Below, one piece after another: positions 9,966 to 19,712 of a stretch of 35,997 nucleotides of DNA (position 1 is the first letter of the stretch; every line of letters begins with the position of its first letter). The notes under the pieces are model-generated. The model was not told where the DNA came from. It ran no database searches and saw nothing but the letters and a program-made list of their open reading frames with translations. Origin of the DNA: Heterotrichella gracilis (Eukaryota > Sar > Xanthophyceae > Tribonematales > Xanthonemataceae); the NCBI GenBank assembly GCA_032358255.1, contig JAULBX010027561.1, forward strand, positions 1-35,997. The letters run 5' to 3'. A program made the position numbers and the translations under genes.

Positions 9966-12049
9966 ATGAGCATCGGTGCTCTAGCAGTCGCGAGCAACAG
10001 CGGGCAAAATGCATGCATGCGTATGCCATCTCTGGCCCGGGGTACTACAACCCACAGCCCGGCAAGAAACTACAGGCCAGTCGCACCAAGGATCCTCCGG
10101 AGTGAGCTTGTGCCAGCAGGACGGAGGCTGGTTGTGGAGGCTAGTACCTCCTCGCGGGGTGGAGGGTATGATGACTTACCAAACAGGGAAGATGGGCGTA
10201 CACCTCATGAAGTACTGTCAAGGTGCGTGCCAAGCGACATTGCCACTGTGTGAATTGCCCACTGCAGGCTGTCCAGCACCAACCATCACACCGACACACC
10301 AAACCTGCATCCCTTACTACCACTTGTGCCACAAGTTGTGGGTTTCTTCCTGCCTGGCTTTACAATCGCCTGGCTCAACATGTGGCAGCAGTGACTTGCT
10401 CATGACCTGATAAAAACTGAAAAGTCTGAAAGTGGAAGGAAGGTCCTACTGAACAATCTTCTGGTGACTATTCGGAGAAAATGCCTTAGCGAGGTTTGAG
10501 TTTTATTGACCACCTGTTACAAAACCCTCGTGAATGACGCTTGCAATATTGATATTACTATTGCAATATTGCAATTAATATATTGCAATATTGGTTTTAA
10601 TTGCAGGTTGGTATTTGACGTCGAAGAGGTGTTTCGGCTGGTGCCAAAGTTCCCCGGCTTGGACTTGGAGAGCAAGAGGTTGCTGACGCACAAGCTCAGC
10701 CAGCGAGCGTTCGCTCTGGATCAGAAGAACAACGAGATCTCGCAGCTCTTGATGAGCGAGGAACCTGAGGGGATACGTGAGGTGCCCCTTTGGTACATGG
10801 ATACACCATCATTGGAGACTGGTCTAAGCCCTGCGTATGTCCTCAAGATACTACGGGTATATGGGTACGTACCTCCGGTGGTGCACGCGTCTTGCCGGAA
10901 TGTAAACCCTAGACTTTGACCCCAAAACCCTACACAGTGCTTGCCGGAGTGCCAACCCTAAAATATGAACCCCATAGGCCACAAAGTCACATCAATTTCT
11001 TACGATTCACTGTCATCGTGCCTGTATACCTGCTTACAATTAGTCATTTAAAACCCATGAACCTTACATAAGTCACGTGGAAAATCCATTGTATTATGTG
11101 CATCAACATGCCGTGCGTCCAGGCCACCTTGTCTGCATGGTGTCCTTAGTGTAGTGGAAGTGTTGCCAAGCATGCTCAGGGCGTAGAGTACCCGGAGCGA
11201 GCCTGTATCGATACACCTGCTCTATTTCATATACCAACTATATTATACAGGTGTTTCTTCAAATATTATATCATTATCAGAATTGAAAAACACTTATATT
11301 ATATGGCTGGTATTATGGAATACGGTATAGCAGGTATAATTTTAATTATCATATTATTATTTACTTTATCCCCACACCCCCCTCCTGGGCGCCAAGCTGG
11401 AGCGCTTCATCCGGGAGGAGCAACTGCAGCAGCACAACCCCGAGGACATGGAGTTGCTGCGAGAAACATGCAGGTGGGCCAGGCTGCAGTTGGCAAAACC
11501 CTAAGTTAGGGTTTGACCCACAAATAAGGCTGTGTGCACTAAGTAAATGCCAAAACAGAGTCACCTAATGGACCATGCACAGGATGAGCCTGTGGTGATG
11601 GTCAAGTGGCTACGTACAGCTGTGACATTGTAGACAAGCGAATAGACTGTTGCACATGACTTTTGCTCTCCAGAAGATCCGTCAAACACTGGTGCGTGCG
11701 CATATCTAGAAGTTCTGCGGACAGATGCTATTCCACTCCATTACGTTAACGATTTAGACGTGCAAGCATTATACATTGCGTCTTGCACATATACAATGAC
11801 TGCAGTTGTAGACCGGCAATACATGGGCAGGCCAGCCTCAATGAACAACTCCTCTTCCGCGACTACCTCACAACACATGATGGGCCGATTGTGGAGGCCG
11901 CCATGCGGGACCGCCACTTTGCGCAGGCCACCCAGGAGGTGATGGCCGACCCCCGGAGCGTGGAAAAGTACAACGGCCACCTCACCCTGTACCGCTACCT
12001 GAGGCAGCTGCTGGACCTGCGGGGGCACCGCGTGCTGTATTGGAGATGA
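9966..12049 (+). CDS. Tandem gene B: most diverged paralogue of the family
   Basis: Proposed exons: 9966-10222, 10607-10856, 11397-11473 and 11836-12049 (TGA), 265 residues. Exon 1 gives MSIGALAVASNSG... and ends in LVVEASTSSRGG, again a transit-like leader with a V-x-A site. Exon 2 matches the family (LVFDVEEVFRLVPKFPG, LDLESKRLLTHKLSQ) but its second half is unlike the paralogues. Exon 3 reads LERFIREEQLQQHNPEDMEL, aligned with DDLGEQLDYFIAHEQ of A. Exon 4 holds IVEAAMRDRHFAQATQEVMA and then DPRSVEKY, the STI1/DP-like tail. The usual acceptor before LGAKLERF is missing (no AG there), so I placed the junction four codons later and the donor earlier to keep phase. This makes the exon 2/3 join uncertain. 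It could be a decaying copy. Confidence 0.65.
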
Positions 12050-12233
12050 CGCGGCGCCTAGGGTTTAGGGTTTAGGGTTGCAGCGGCTGGACCTGCGGGG
12101 GCACCGCGTGCTGTACTGGAGGTGCCTTTCTTCTAGGGTTTAGGGGTTCAGGTTTAGGATTGCAGCTGCTGGACCTGAGGGCGCACCGCTTGGTGTATTG
12201 AAAGTGACGGGGCATCTAGGGTTTAGGGTTTAA
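12003..12233 (+). repeat. Triplicated 3' end of gene B with telomere-like spacers
   Basis: The end of gene B's last exon (CAGCTGCTGGACCTGCGGGG...) recurs at about 12081-12122 and 12162-12208. Each copy is followed by runs of TAGGGTTTAGGGTTT. The first copy carries the functional TGA, and the others are diverged. The unit is about 80 bp. Confidence 0.85.
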
Positions 12234-13159
12234 GGCTTGTCTCCGCCACTGCCACTGTCTCTGCCACATCACCTACGCTGCTGCTGCTATGCCATTTCAC
12301 AGATTTAACGCACTGGTGGTGTTTAGGGTTTAGGGTTTAGGTTTGTGAAAGTTTCCAAACGTGTTTGTTTGCTTGATTGGTTGCTCCCAATCAAGGCTAA
12401 CCCCCTGTTGTGATGAACTCTAGGCCTTTGGCTGCTGCGCAGCATGCTCCAGCAATTTCATGACAGCTGCTTTAGCAGTTTTTTTGGCATCTGCGCATGC
12501 GCTATAGCTAGTGAGCTTTTGATAGCTGCGCTGGCGAGCTTTCGTCCCTTAGTGCACCATTTCAGAAAACAAGAGCCCGCTGCAGGCTTTGCGTGTGCGG
12601 GGCCGTGGAGGTGCTGTTGTAATTGTTGAAGGGAAACCCTTTTCCAAAAAGGTGTGCGTTCTTCCCTGGCCAGGGCCTGCCATCTCCTGCACTGCGGCAA
12701 CCTATGGGCTAGCACGCTATATATACCAAAGCATAATACCCTTCTGCATCCATGCAGGCAGGCACTGGCCAACGCCTCTGCGTGGGTATTACCAGTTGCC
12801 ATTAAATGCAGCAAGTATAGGGTTTAGGGCATGATATTAGGGCAAATTGCTTGAACCCTAGGCCCTAAACCCTACACTTGCTTGCAACGATCTGTAATCT
12901 ATCCAAGACTTCGCCGGATTCTGGGTACAAAGTACACACTCCGCAGGAGCAACCCCTAATGTAACAATTCCTGCGTGTAGAAGGTTGCGCCGTACTTCCG
13001 GGGTTCGTGCATTTGGAATGCTGTGCATGCATGCATCTGCTCTCCACCATCGAGGCTCACAGTTCCAGGCAGCTTGAAAACGAAAGCGGCTGACGTTGCA
13101 GTCACTGGTTATTACAAGGGAAATTCCTTCTGAAACGCAAACCAGCTAGCCGTGGCAGT
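12050..13159 (+). promoter_or_regulatory. Spacer between B and C including probable C promoter
   Basis: About 1.1 kb without a gene. The left part holds the triplicated gene B end and TTTAGGG runs (12061-12078, 12218-12233, 12318-12340). The middle is a duplicate of the A-B spacer. The right part has CATGCATGCATCTGC near 13026 and GAAAACGAAAGCGGCTGACG at about 13076, matching the region upstream of D. Confidence 0.5.
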
Positions 13160-15051
13160 ATGATCGCGAGGAGCATCGGTGGAGCTGCTCCAGCAGCAGT
13201 GTCGAGGAGTATCGGGCCATCGGCAATGCACCCTCGCCCATCACAGATGGCCCCGTCTAACACAGCACACAGCCTGGCCAGGAAGTTTGTTTCAAAGTTT
13301 GAAGGTGTACCACAAGCCCGGAAGGTGCTTGTGAGTGCTGGCTCAAGCGGGAGCGGAGGGCATGGCGACTTTGCCAACAGCGATGGCCATGGGCCCTCAC
13401 TGACAGCTGGAGAGTTTACGAGGTACGCGCCAAGCACCTTAAGCAATATTTCCACTGTATTAATGCAAGTTTCAACCACCATTCCATCAATCCAAGCATT
13501 CCTCCCTGGCCCCTACTGCATTGGATGTTTCCAAACACTGCCATGCATACATGTGCCCAGTAAACCCAATGGCGATGTGTTCACTGCAGTACAGGTCAAT
13601 GAGCTTTAAAAAGACCTACATATAGATTGCAAACCACTGCATTGGCAAATACCCACTGCGCCTCAATCCTTGGTGGATTGGGTCGTTGTCACGCCCTCTC
13701 AAGAAGGGTGGCGGCATGCCAACTGGGTCACGGTGTGCTAAGACAACCCCTGGCAGCCGCCTTAGGTTGGAATGTTCAGCTTCTGGCAGATTCCTTTGGG
13801 AGCATACAATCCGCAGGGGTGATCTCGAGAAGTCAAAACACAAATAAAAGTGCGTGAACTACACCCTGGTCAGTGCGTGCCTGCAGGGAGTTCTTGCGGC
13901 ATAACGCCCAGTGGACACCAGTCATGTAAAACAGTAAAACTTAATAATGAAAACGAATAAGAAAGTGGTTCCTGCAGGGCGGTGGGTGATGTGGAGGACG
14001 CGCTTCTGCTGGTCCCAAAATCCCCAGCACACTTTTCATGTAAAAATAGAAAGCAAAAGAAATGCTTTTTGCAGGGCGGTAGGTGATATGGAGGATGCGC
14101 TGCTGCTGGTCCCAAAATCCCCAGCACACTAGTCATGTAAAATTAGAAAGAAAAAGGAATGATTTTTGCAGGGCGGTAGGTGATGTTGAGGACGCGCTGC
14201 TGCTGGTCCCCAAGTTCCCCGACATGGACCAGGAGGGCAGGAGGCTACTGGCAAGCAAGCTCCACCAGCTGGCTGACACCCTCTTCATCACGTTCAAGCG
14301 GAGCCAGGTCAGCGAGGACCCCGAGATGAAGCGCATGCTGCGCCTCCAAACCACACAGTTCCAGAAGACGGGGGGCAAGCATTGAGGGGTACTACAGGAC
14401 GTACGTGTGCTGGTCTGCAAACCCTAATCCCTACACCATGAAGACCCTGCATACCCTTAACCCTACACCCTACACCCTGCGCAAGTTTTGAAAGCCCAGT
14501 GCATACAGTTCCTGGAGGTGTACTACAGAACGCGACATGTGCAAGTCCTTGCTGGGCTGAGTAAATCCTTGATAAACGCTACACACTGCGCAGTTTTGAT
14601 GGCTATTTATTGACTGCGCTCCCCTTCGCAGCGTGCTGGGCGACCTGTTGCGACACATTTTATTATTATTGAGCGTCACAATATAAGAAAAGTGATTTTA
14701 TTGTTTATTTGATTGCGCTCCCCTTTCTGCAGCGTGCTGGCCGACACAATGAAGCAGCTGGACTACTTTGTTCTGCACGAGCAGTTCTTCCACGACAACC
14801 CAGAGGCACTGAACCGTCTGCGAGCGGACATGGTGGCCTATTGCCAGGACAACTGCACATTCACGAGGGTCGCCCAGGCCTACGAGCGTCTGGACAAAAC
14901 CCTGGCGGCAGCTGCCATGCGCGACCCCCTGTGCGTGCTGGCCGTCAAGGAGGTGCAGCAGGACCCCGAGAATGTGCACAAGTACCGGGACAACCCGGTC
15001 CTGTACCCCTTTCTGAAGCAGCTGGTGGAGGGGTTGTGGGGCAGGGGATGA
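13160..15051 (+). CDS. Tandem gene C: family member with a one-base frameshift
   Basis: Exons 13160-13422, 14172-14400 and 14733-15051 (TGA). The leader MIARSIGGAAPAAVSRSIGP ends in KVLVSAGSSGSGG. Exon 2 gives AVGDVEDALLLVPKFPDMDQ, then ...DTLFITFKRSQVSEDPEMKR. Exon 3 is intact: DTMKQLDYFVLHEQFFHDNP, LAAAAMRDPLCVLAVKEVQQ, DPENVHKYRDNPVLYPFLKQ. Compared with D, exon 2 has one extra base, most simply in the G run at 14370-14375. As written, the frame ends at TGA 14383-14385. Removing one G restores IEGYYRT and the correct phase into exon 3. All other splice sites and the whole of exon 3 remain intact, so a recent mutation or a homopolymer sequencing error are both possible. Function as for the paralogues: plastid-targeted, unknown, with an STI1/DP-like end. 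Confidence 0.72.
13919..14216 (+). repeat. Tandem echoes of the gene C exon 2 start
   Basis: The acceptor and first about 50 nt of exon 2 (GCAGGGCGGTAGGTGATGT...GGTCCC) occur three times, at about 13975, 14070 and 14170. They are separated by TCATGTAAAA-containing spacers that are also repeated. The first two read into CCAAAATCCCCAGCACAC and break the frame, while the third continues into the real exon. All three keep a usable-looking TGCAG acceptor. Confidence 0.88.
14505..14655 (+). repeat. Exon fragments in the second intron of gene C
   Basis: CAGTTCCTGGAGGTGTACTA at about 14508 copies the end of exon 2. GCAGCGTGCTGGGCGACCTG at about 14628 copies the start of exon 3, including its acceptor. 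Both are in the same orientation as the gene and are too short to encode anything on their own. Confidence 0.75.
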
Positions 15052-15900
15052 GCGGCGTGGCGTGCGGCAGGGGTGTGGCCCGGGCGGAGCTTGCCCAAGG
15101 GGAGGAAAGCTTTGCTGGCAAGCGGGGGGAGGAAAACATACCTTGAGCCACCATGGAATGGCCTCTACCAACAAATCATTGTATATATAGCATATAGCTA
15201 TAATAGTGCTGGCCACCAATGAGGTGCTGGATGATGATGCATGGTAGCTATTGACCTAGGCTTGATGGCCATGGTATAGTCAAAAATGAAAAGTACGGTT
15301 TGGTGTTTGCGTTACCCATGCGTAGTGTGTGTGTCCAGGGCCCGCATGAGGGTCGAAAATGGGCAACATTTCTTGGACAACGTTCTCCTGCAGGAGAACG
15401 TCAGCTGTACCCCTTTTTGAAGCAGCTCCATTTGCAGTTGGTGCAGCTGCGGTGGGGCAGGTGACATCATGGGGTATGGAGTAGAAAGGGAGGGCCCGTG
15501 ACCCTGCCATGCACAGGGTCACATTACCCTAGTGACCCTGGGATGCCTGTATGATGAATTCTTCGACAGGAGATTTCACTTGGGGCGTTTGGTGCGCGTC
15601 ATAAATTGGGCATTTGTTGCCTTTGAGCTTGAGAAGGCTTTACAAGCCAGAGCATGGCATCTGGCATGGCATCATGAACTGAATCATTGTAGTACAGATT
15701 GTGTCCCTCATCAAACTTGTGCCCTTCAGGAGCAACTTGTGCTGGGAATCCCATGGCGGCGCTAATAATGGCTAGCCTCCTGCTGAGCCATGTTAAGGAA
15801 TTGCACTTTCTTAAGTTTGGTTGGTGATCGGCAAATTGGTAATGGCGGGAATGGCGTGGCCCCAATACCACTGTGGCACGCCATAGCCCTCTAGAGTACT
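15052..15900 (+). other. Spacer after gene C with 3' exon echoes
   Basis: Fragments of the last exon recur at about 15207-15240 (GTGCTGGCCACCAATGAGGT, GCTGGATGATG) and at 15404-15428 (CTGTACCCCTTTTTGAAGCA). I see no independent gene. Short open frames at 15280-15871 have no splice logic. Confidence 0.6.
15380..15401. repeat. Perfect 22 bp palindrome
   Basis: ACGTTCTCCTG is followed directly by its reverse complement CAGGAGAACGT. The right arm runs into the echo of the gene C last exon (about 15404). It could be a fold-back made when the echo arose, or a protein-binding site. Confidence 0.9.
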
Positions 15901-15924
15901 AACCTGTTTCGGGTACCTAAACCC

Positions 15925-15994
15925 AAATCCTACCCTACCCTAAACCCTAAACCCTAAACCCTAAATCCTACCCTACCCTAAACCCTAAACCCTC
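15925..15994 (-). repeat. Interstitial telomere-like array (CCCTAAA)n
   Basis: This is the longest such run in the window: two blocks of three or two clean CCCTAAA units joined by CCTACCCTACCCTAAA. It lies next to the DUF3253 exon relic at 16004. A related run sits next to the matching exon of the intact gene (20210-20235, 20305-20320), so exon and array were probably duplicated together. Confidence 0.85.
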
Positions 15995-16003
15995 ATATCC
16001 TAC

Positions 16004-16141
16004 CTGCGGGTCGCCTCGCTGGGTCAGCATGTCGCATCAGGCTTGTAGTTGGACAAGATCTTTAGGATGGTGCCTCCAGCTGGTGGTCGATGGGCCGCAG
16101 CTCGGGGACAGGACCTGTAAAGATTTGCGCTGCGCAATCTG
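16004..16141 (-). pseudogene. Relic of DUF3253-like exon 2
   Basis: On the minus strand this aligns along its length with exon 2 of the gene at 19713-21136. It reads GPVPELRPIDHQLEA, then a one-base deletion near 16071 shifts frame, then TILKILSNYKPDATC, TGA (16024-16026), PSEATR and a donor GTAGG. The frameshift and the lack of other exons nearby mark it as non-functional. The TGA is in the same place as in the intact gene. Confidence 0.8.
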
Positions 16142-16572
16142 TCCCACAAGTGGGCCCCCAACCCAGCGCCAGACTGCCCCTCCGCACAGGTATACTCCCC
16201 TGTGCACAGATTTTATCCAGGGTCGGAAAATATGGTGGGTATACGACTGCATAGAAGGAAGCAGTCCGCCAAAATAAAGTTCCACAGTGCCCGCATGGTG
16301 CAACCATTGCATGCTGGTGCACATGCGAACAATATACCGCGCACACATACATACTACTCCTTCCTGCATACCTCTTCAATTCTCAACGTCGCAAAGAGTT
16401 TTTAAGACATCAGAGGAGACGACGGGCACTGCCAGTTGCAACGTTCGTATTTGTGCAAGCATGCATGCATCTGTTGGAACTGCAGTTCGGAAACGAAAGC
16501 GACTGACGCTGCAGTTGCTGATTACTGTACTAAAAACTTGTATTGGTAGGCAAAACACCTAGACGTGGCGAT

Positions 16573-18010
16573 ATGATAGTGCGGAGCATCCATGGAGCCC
16601 TCTCCAGCAGCAGCGGGCCACCTGCATGCATTACATGCATGCACCCAAGGCCACCACAGCTGGTCCCGTCTATTACAGCACACAGCCCGGCCAGGAAGGT
16701 TGGACTACATTTAAGACTTGCTCCACCAGCACGGAGGCTGCTTGTGAGAGCTGGTTCCAGTGCGAGTGGAGGGAATGGCGACTTTGATGGGCGCTCATGA
16801 CTGACTCAGCTCATGGGCGCTGATCAGTGACTGCTGGAGAGTTTGCAAGGTGCGTGCCAAGCGCCTCCTCCACTGTATGTATGCAGTCAGCTTCAACCAC
16901 CACGCCCACGAACCTGTGTTCCCTGGGAACTTGTTGCAATGGGTCTTCCTGCCTTCTTATGCCGGCATGCCCACTGGGTCTGTTGGGTGGGACCAATGCA
17001 ATGTCTGGCAGCCTCACTCTGTTGGGAAAACTTCTGGGAGCCTCCTCCGTATGGAACAGCTTCTGGCAAACTTCTTGAAAGAAACGTGCGAATTTGTAGG
17101 GTGAGAAGTTGGAGCTCAAAAGTGCTTTCTCTACACCCTTGTGAGTGGGTGCCTGCAGGGAGTCCTCATGGCATCCCGTCCACTGGACACTAGTACCAAA
17201 ACGGTTCCCTGCAGGGCCCTCAGTGAAGTGGAGACGACACTGCGGCTGGTCCCCAAGTTCCCTGACTTTAACCAGGAGGGCAGGAGGCTACTGGCAAGCA
17301 GGCTGCGCGAGCTGTGTCACAGCCTCTTCATCACCTTCAAGCGGTGCTTGGTGAGCGAGGACCCCGAGGTGAAGGACCTGATGCGGCTGCAGAACGTGCA
17401 GTTCCTGGAGGCAGGGATGAGTCCCGAGGAGTATTACAGGACGTACGTGGGCAATTCTGCAAACTCTAGGGTTAAGGCCTGGATCCCACTCCCTGAAGTC
17501 CTTGCTAGGCTGCAATCCTTATGCCCCAAACCCTACACCCTGCACAATGGAAACTATAGCGAACAGTTCCTGGAGGCTGGGTTGAGCCTAGGGGGTACTA
17601 GAATATGCGTGTGCAAGTCCTTGTTAGGCTTCAAACCCTGCACCCTACACAATCTCATGATGTTTTTTTAATATTGACTGCGCTCCCCTTTTTGCAGCGT
17701 GCTGGGCGACACTTTGGACCAGCTGGACCACTTTGTGCTGAACGAGCAGATCTACCAGCACAACCCAGCGGCCCTGAAGCAGCTACAAATGGACATGAAC
17801 GCCTTTTGCAAAGACAAACCCACCAACAACCCCCAGGACTACATCAAGAAGCTGGATCCAGGCTTGATGGCAGCGGCCATGCATGACCCGCAGTACATGT
17901 ATGCCATCAAGGAGGTGCTCACCAACCCCGACAATGTGCACAAGTTCAAGGATAATCCGCGCCTGTACCCCTTTCTGAAGCAGCTGGTGGTGGTGCGGCA
18001 GCGCGCGTGA
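16573..18010 (+). CDS. Tandem gene D: family member with intact core and disrupted leader exon
   Basis: Core exons 17215-17442 and 17698-18010 (TGA) are intact: VETTLRLVPKFPDFNQEGRR, LVSEDPEVKDLMRLQNVQFL, SPEEYYRT, then DTLDQLDHFVLNEQIYQHNP, LMAAAMHDPQYMYAIKEVLT and NPDNVHKFKDNPRLYPFLKQ. The last part is the clearest STI1/DP-like segment of the four copies. The leader exon starts at ATG 16573 (MIVRSIHGALSSSSG, later LLVRAGSSASGG) but meets TGA at 16798-16800 within a small internal duplication (GGGCGCT...GGGCGCT). It does so before reaching the family donor AAG/GTGCGTGCC at about 16850. Either an unpredicted splice removes this stretch, or translation starts elsewhere, or the copy no longer makes a targeted protein. 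Downstream GTG/ATG use cannot be judged from sequence alone. Confidence 0.72.
17560..17610 (+). repeat. Echo of gene D exon 2 end
   Basis: GAACAGTTCCTGGAGGCTGG followed by TTGAGCC...GGGGTACTAGAATATGCGTG copies the exon 2 edge (GTGCAGTTCCTGGAGGCAGG, ATGAGTCCC...AGGACGTACGTG). It lies about 140 bp further into the intron, and its donor context is degraded. A similar last-exon fragment (GTGCTGGCCATCAAGGCTGT) lies at about 18091. Confidence 0.8.
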
Positions 18011-19712
18011 GGAGCGGCATGGCATGTGGCAGGGGCGTGAAGATGGCTGAGCTTGCCAAGGGGAGGAAAATATGGTTCGCCAGTGAGCAGTGCTGGCCAT
18101 CAAGGCTGTGTTCAATGATGTGCGAGGGTTTTGAAGAGGATAAACCATGTGGAGATCATCTATGTCTGTGGTATTGCTTATGGGTGCTGGCAGGAAGCAT
18201 TTAACCAGTCTCTTCACATGATGCCGCATGCGGGCTGGCAAGCTGTGCCACACGTCATGCTTTGGGGGTTGATTTCACAATGTACGTCCTACAAGGACAA
18301 TCATTGGCCAGTAAATCACTTGTATACATTCTTATTGCTGGTCTATGTATGCAACGTCAGTTGTCTAGGCTTAAACTAGGAGCTTCAGTGCCTGTAGTAA
18401 TCACTATGCGACACTAAGAAAAATCCGCCATGATGCCATTCAAAGTAGGCGCCTTGTTTATGGCATTGCCTTCAAGGACATCAGGAGCATGCGTGCAGTA
18501 GGCAAGGGCATCAATGCAATGTTCAATACGCATGCCATGCAATACTATTAGACACGTCGTGCACGCGCGGTTTTCTTCTTGCACGCCGGTGCGGCAGCAG
18601 CAGCGCTGTAGTACAGCGGCTGCCCTTACATCATAATCTGATCCAAATTGGATGAACACGTGTGTAAACATTTAAATGATTGTTGCTCCACTCGACGAGG
18701 CATGTGATTGCATGCACATGCAATGTGCACATCAGATTCGAAACGATCACCAAAGCATTGGTGATCCATTCACTGGCTATATCATAATCTATCATATTCC
18801 ATTAGGGATTATGGTAAATCCAATGTGATATAATATACAGTATTACTTGATCAGTAATAAATAATTTTACGGATTGCAGTGCCTGCAAAGCCTCCCGGGT
18901 TGAACCATGAACTTGATGAACTGGCATTCAGGCTGCACTGCAGATGATCTGACATCGAGTCCAGATTCTAGTAGGTAGTACCGGCAAACTTGGCCTACAG
19001 CCTTGAATCTACAAAATATGATCCCCACCAATCAGCGCCTCAAGCCAGCGAGTGCAGCGGCTACAGCATTGTGCTCTAGCCTGGTGCGCCACAATAGCGT
19101 GGTTTGGCAACCAGGCTGTCATGTATGCTGACCCCGCTGCAGCCCTGCCTGTGCCATCCAATGTAGAAAAAAGAAACTTAACGCCAACCGGTTTAGTAGA
19201 TGCGGCGGCATAGCCAAGGACAGAAGACGAAGGGGGCAAATGAAAAAAATTGGGAACGGCAAGCACCTGCCAGGCGCTCTGCCAACCACAGGGGACTCCG
19301 AGCCCTGGCTCAATTGTGATTTCTTCCCCTTAGCTCAGCCAGCTCAGTGTGCAACGTTGCTTATATTTAGGTGTGTAGATATGGGCCAGCCCTTGCCGGG
19401 CATCCCAGGCTGCAGCATGGCAAGGCCGGGGTCCGTGCATGCATGCCAAGGCCAGGGCCATGCCAAGGCCATGGCCCTCTGATGACAGCCAGGATGCACC
19501 ACAGCCACCTGGAGCAGGTGCTCTTAGACATAGTCTGCCAACCCCTCCACAGTGGCGATTGCTCACTGCAGCACTGGAACACATGTTCTGCACAGTGCGC
19601 TGAACACGCATCCTCCATAACCATTAAGCACCTTTCACATGCCAGCCATCAAACGTGTCTCCCCACCACCACATGAGCCAATGAGCCAGCCCCGCCCCAT
19701 TACCAATCCCGC
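18011..19712. other. Convergent intergenic region
   Basis: About 1.7 kb between the 3' ends of gene D and the minus-strand DUF3253-like gene. The part from 18660 to 18860 is AT-rich, with overlapping ATGCA/TGCAT and CACATGCAATGTGCAC inverted motifs. No coding unit is supported. The minus-strand half (19200-19712) is where a 3'UTR element for the DUF3253-like mRNA would have to lie. By eye I found no convincing SECIS element there. Confidence 0.45.

Noticed and set aside
15925..15994. Chromosome end
   Set aside because: The CCCTAAA run is short, imperfect and flanked on both sides by genes; it is interstitial.
19200..19712. Possible SECIS element downstream of the DUF3253-like stop
   Set aside because: Several TGA-containing hairpin starts were examined on the minus strand. 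None paired a proper TGA/GA quartet with a stem and AA loop, so none is claimed.
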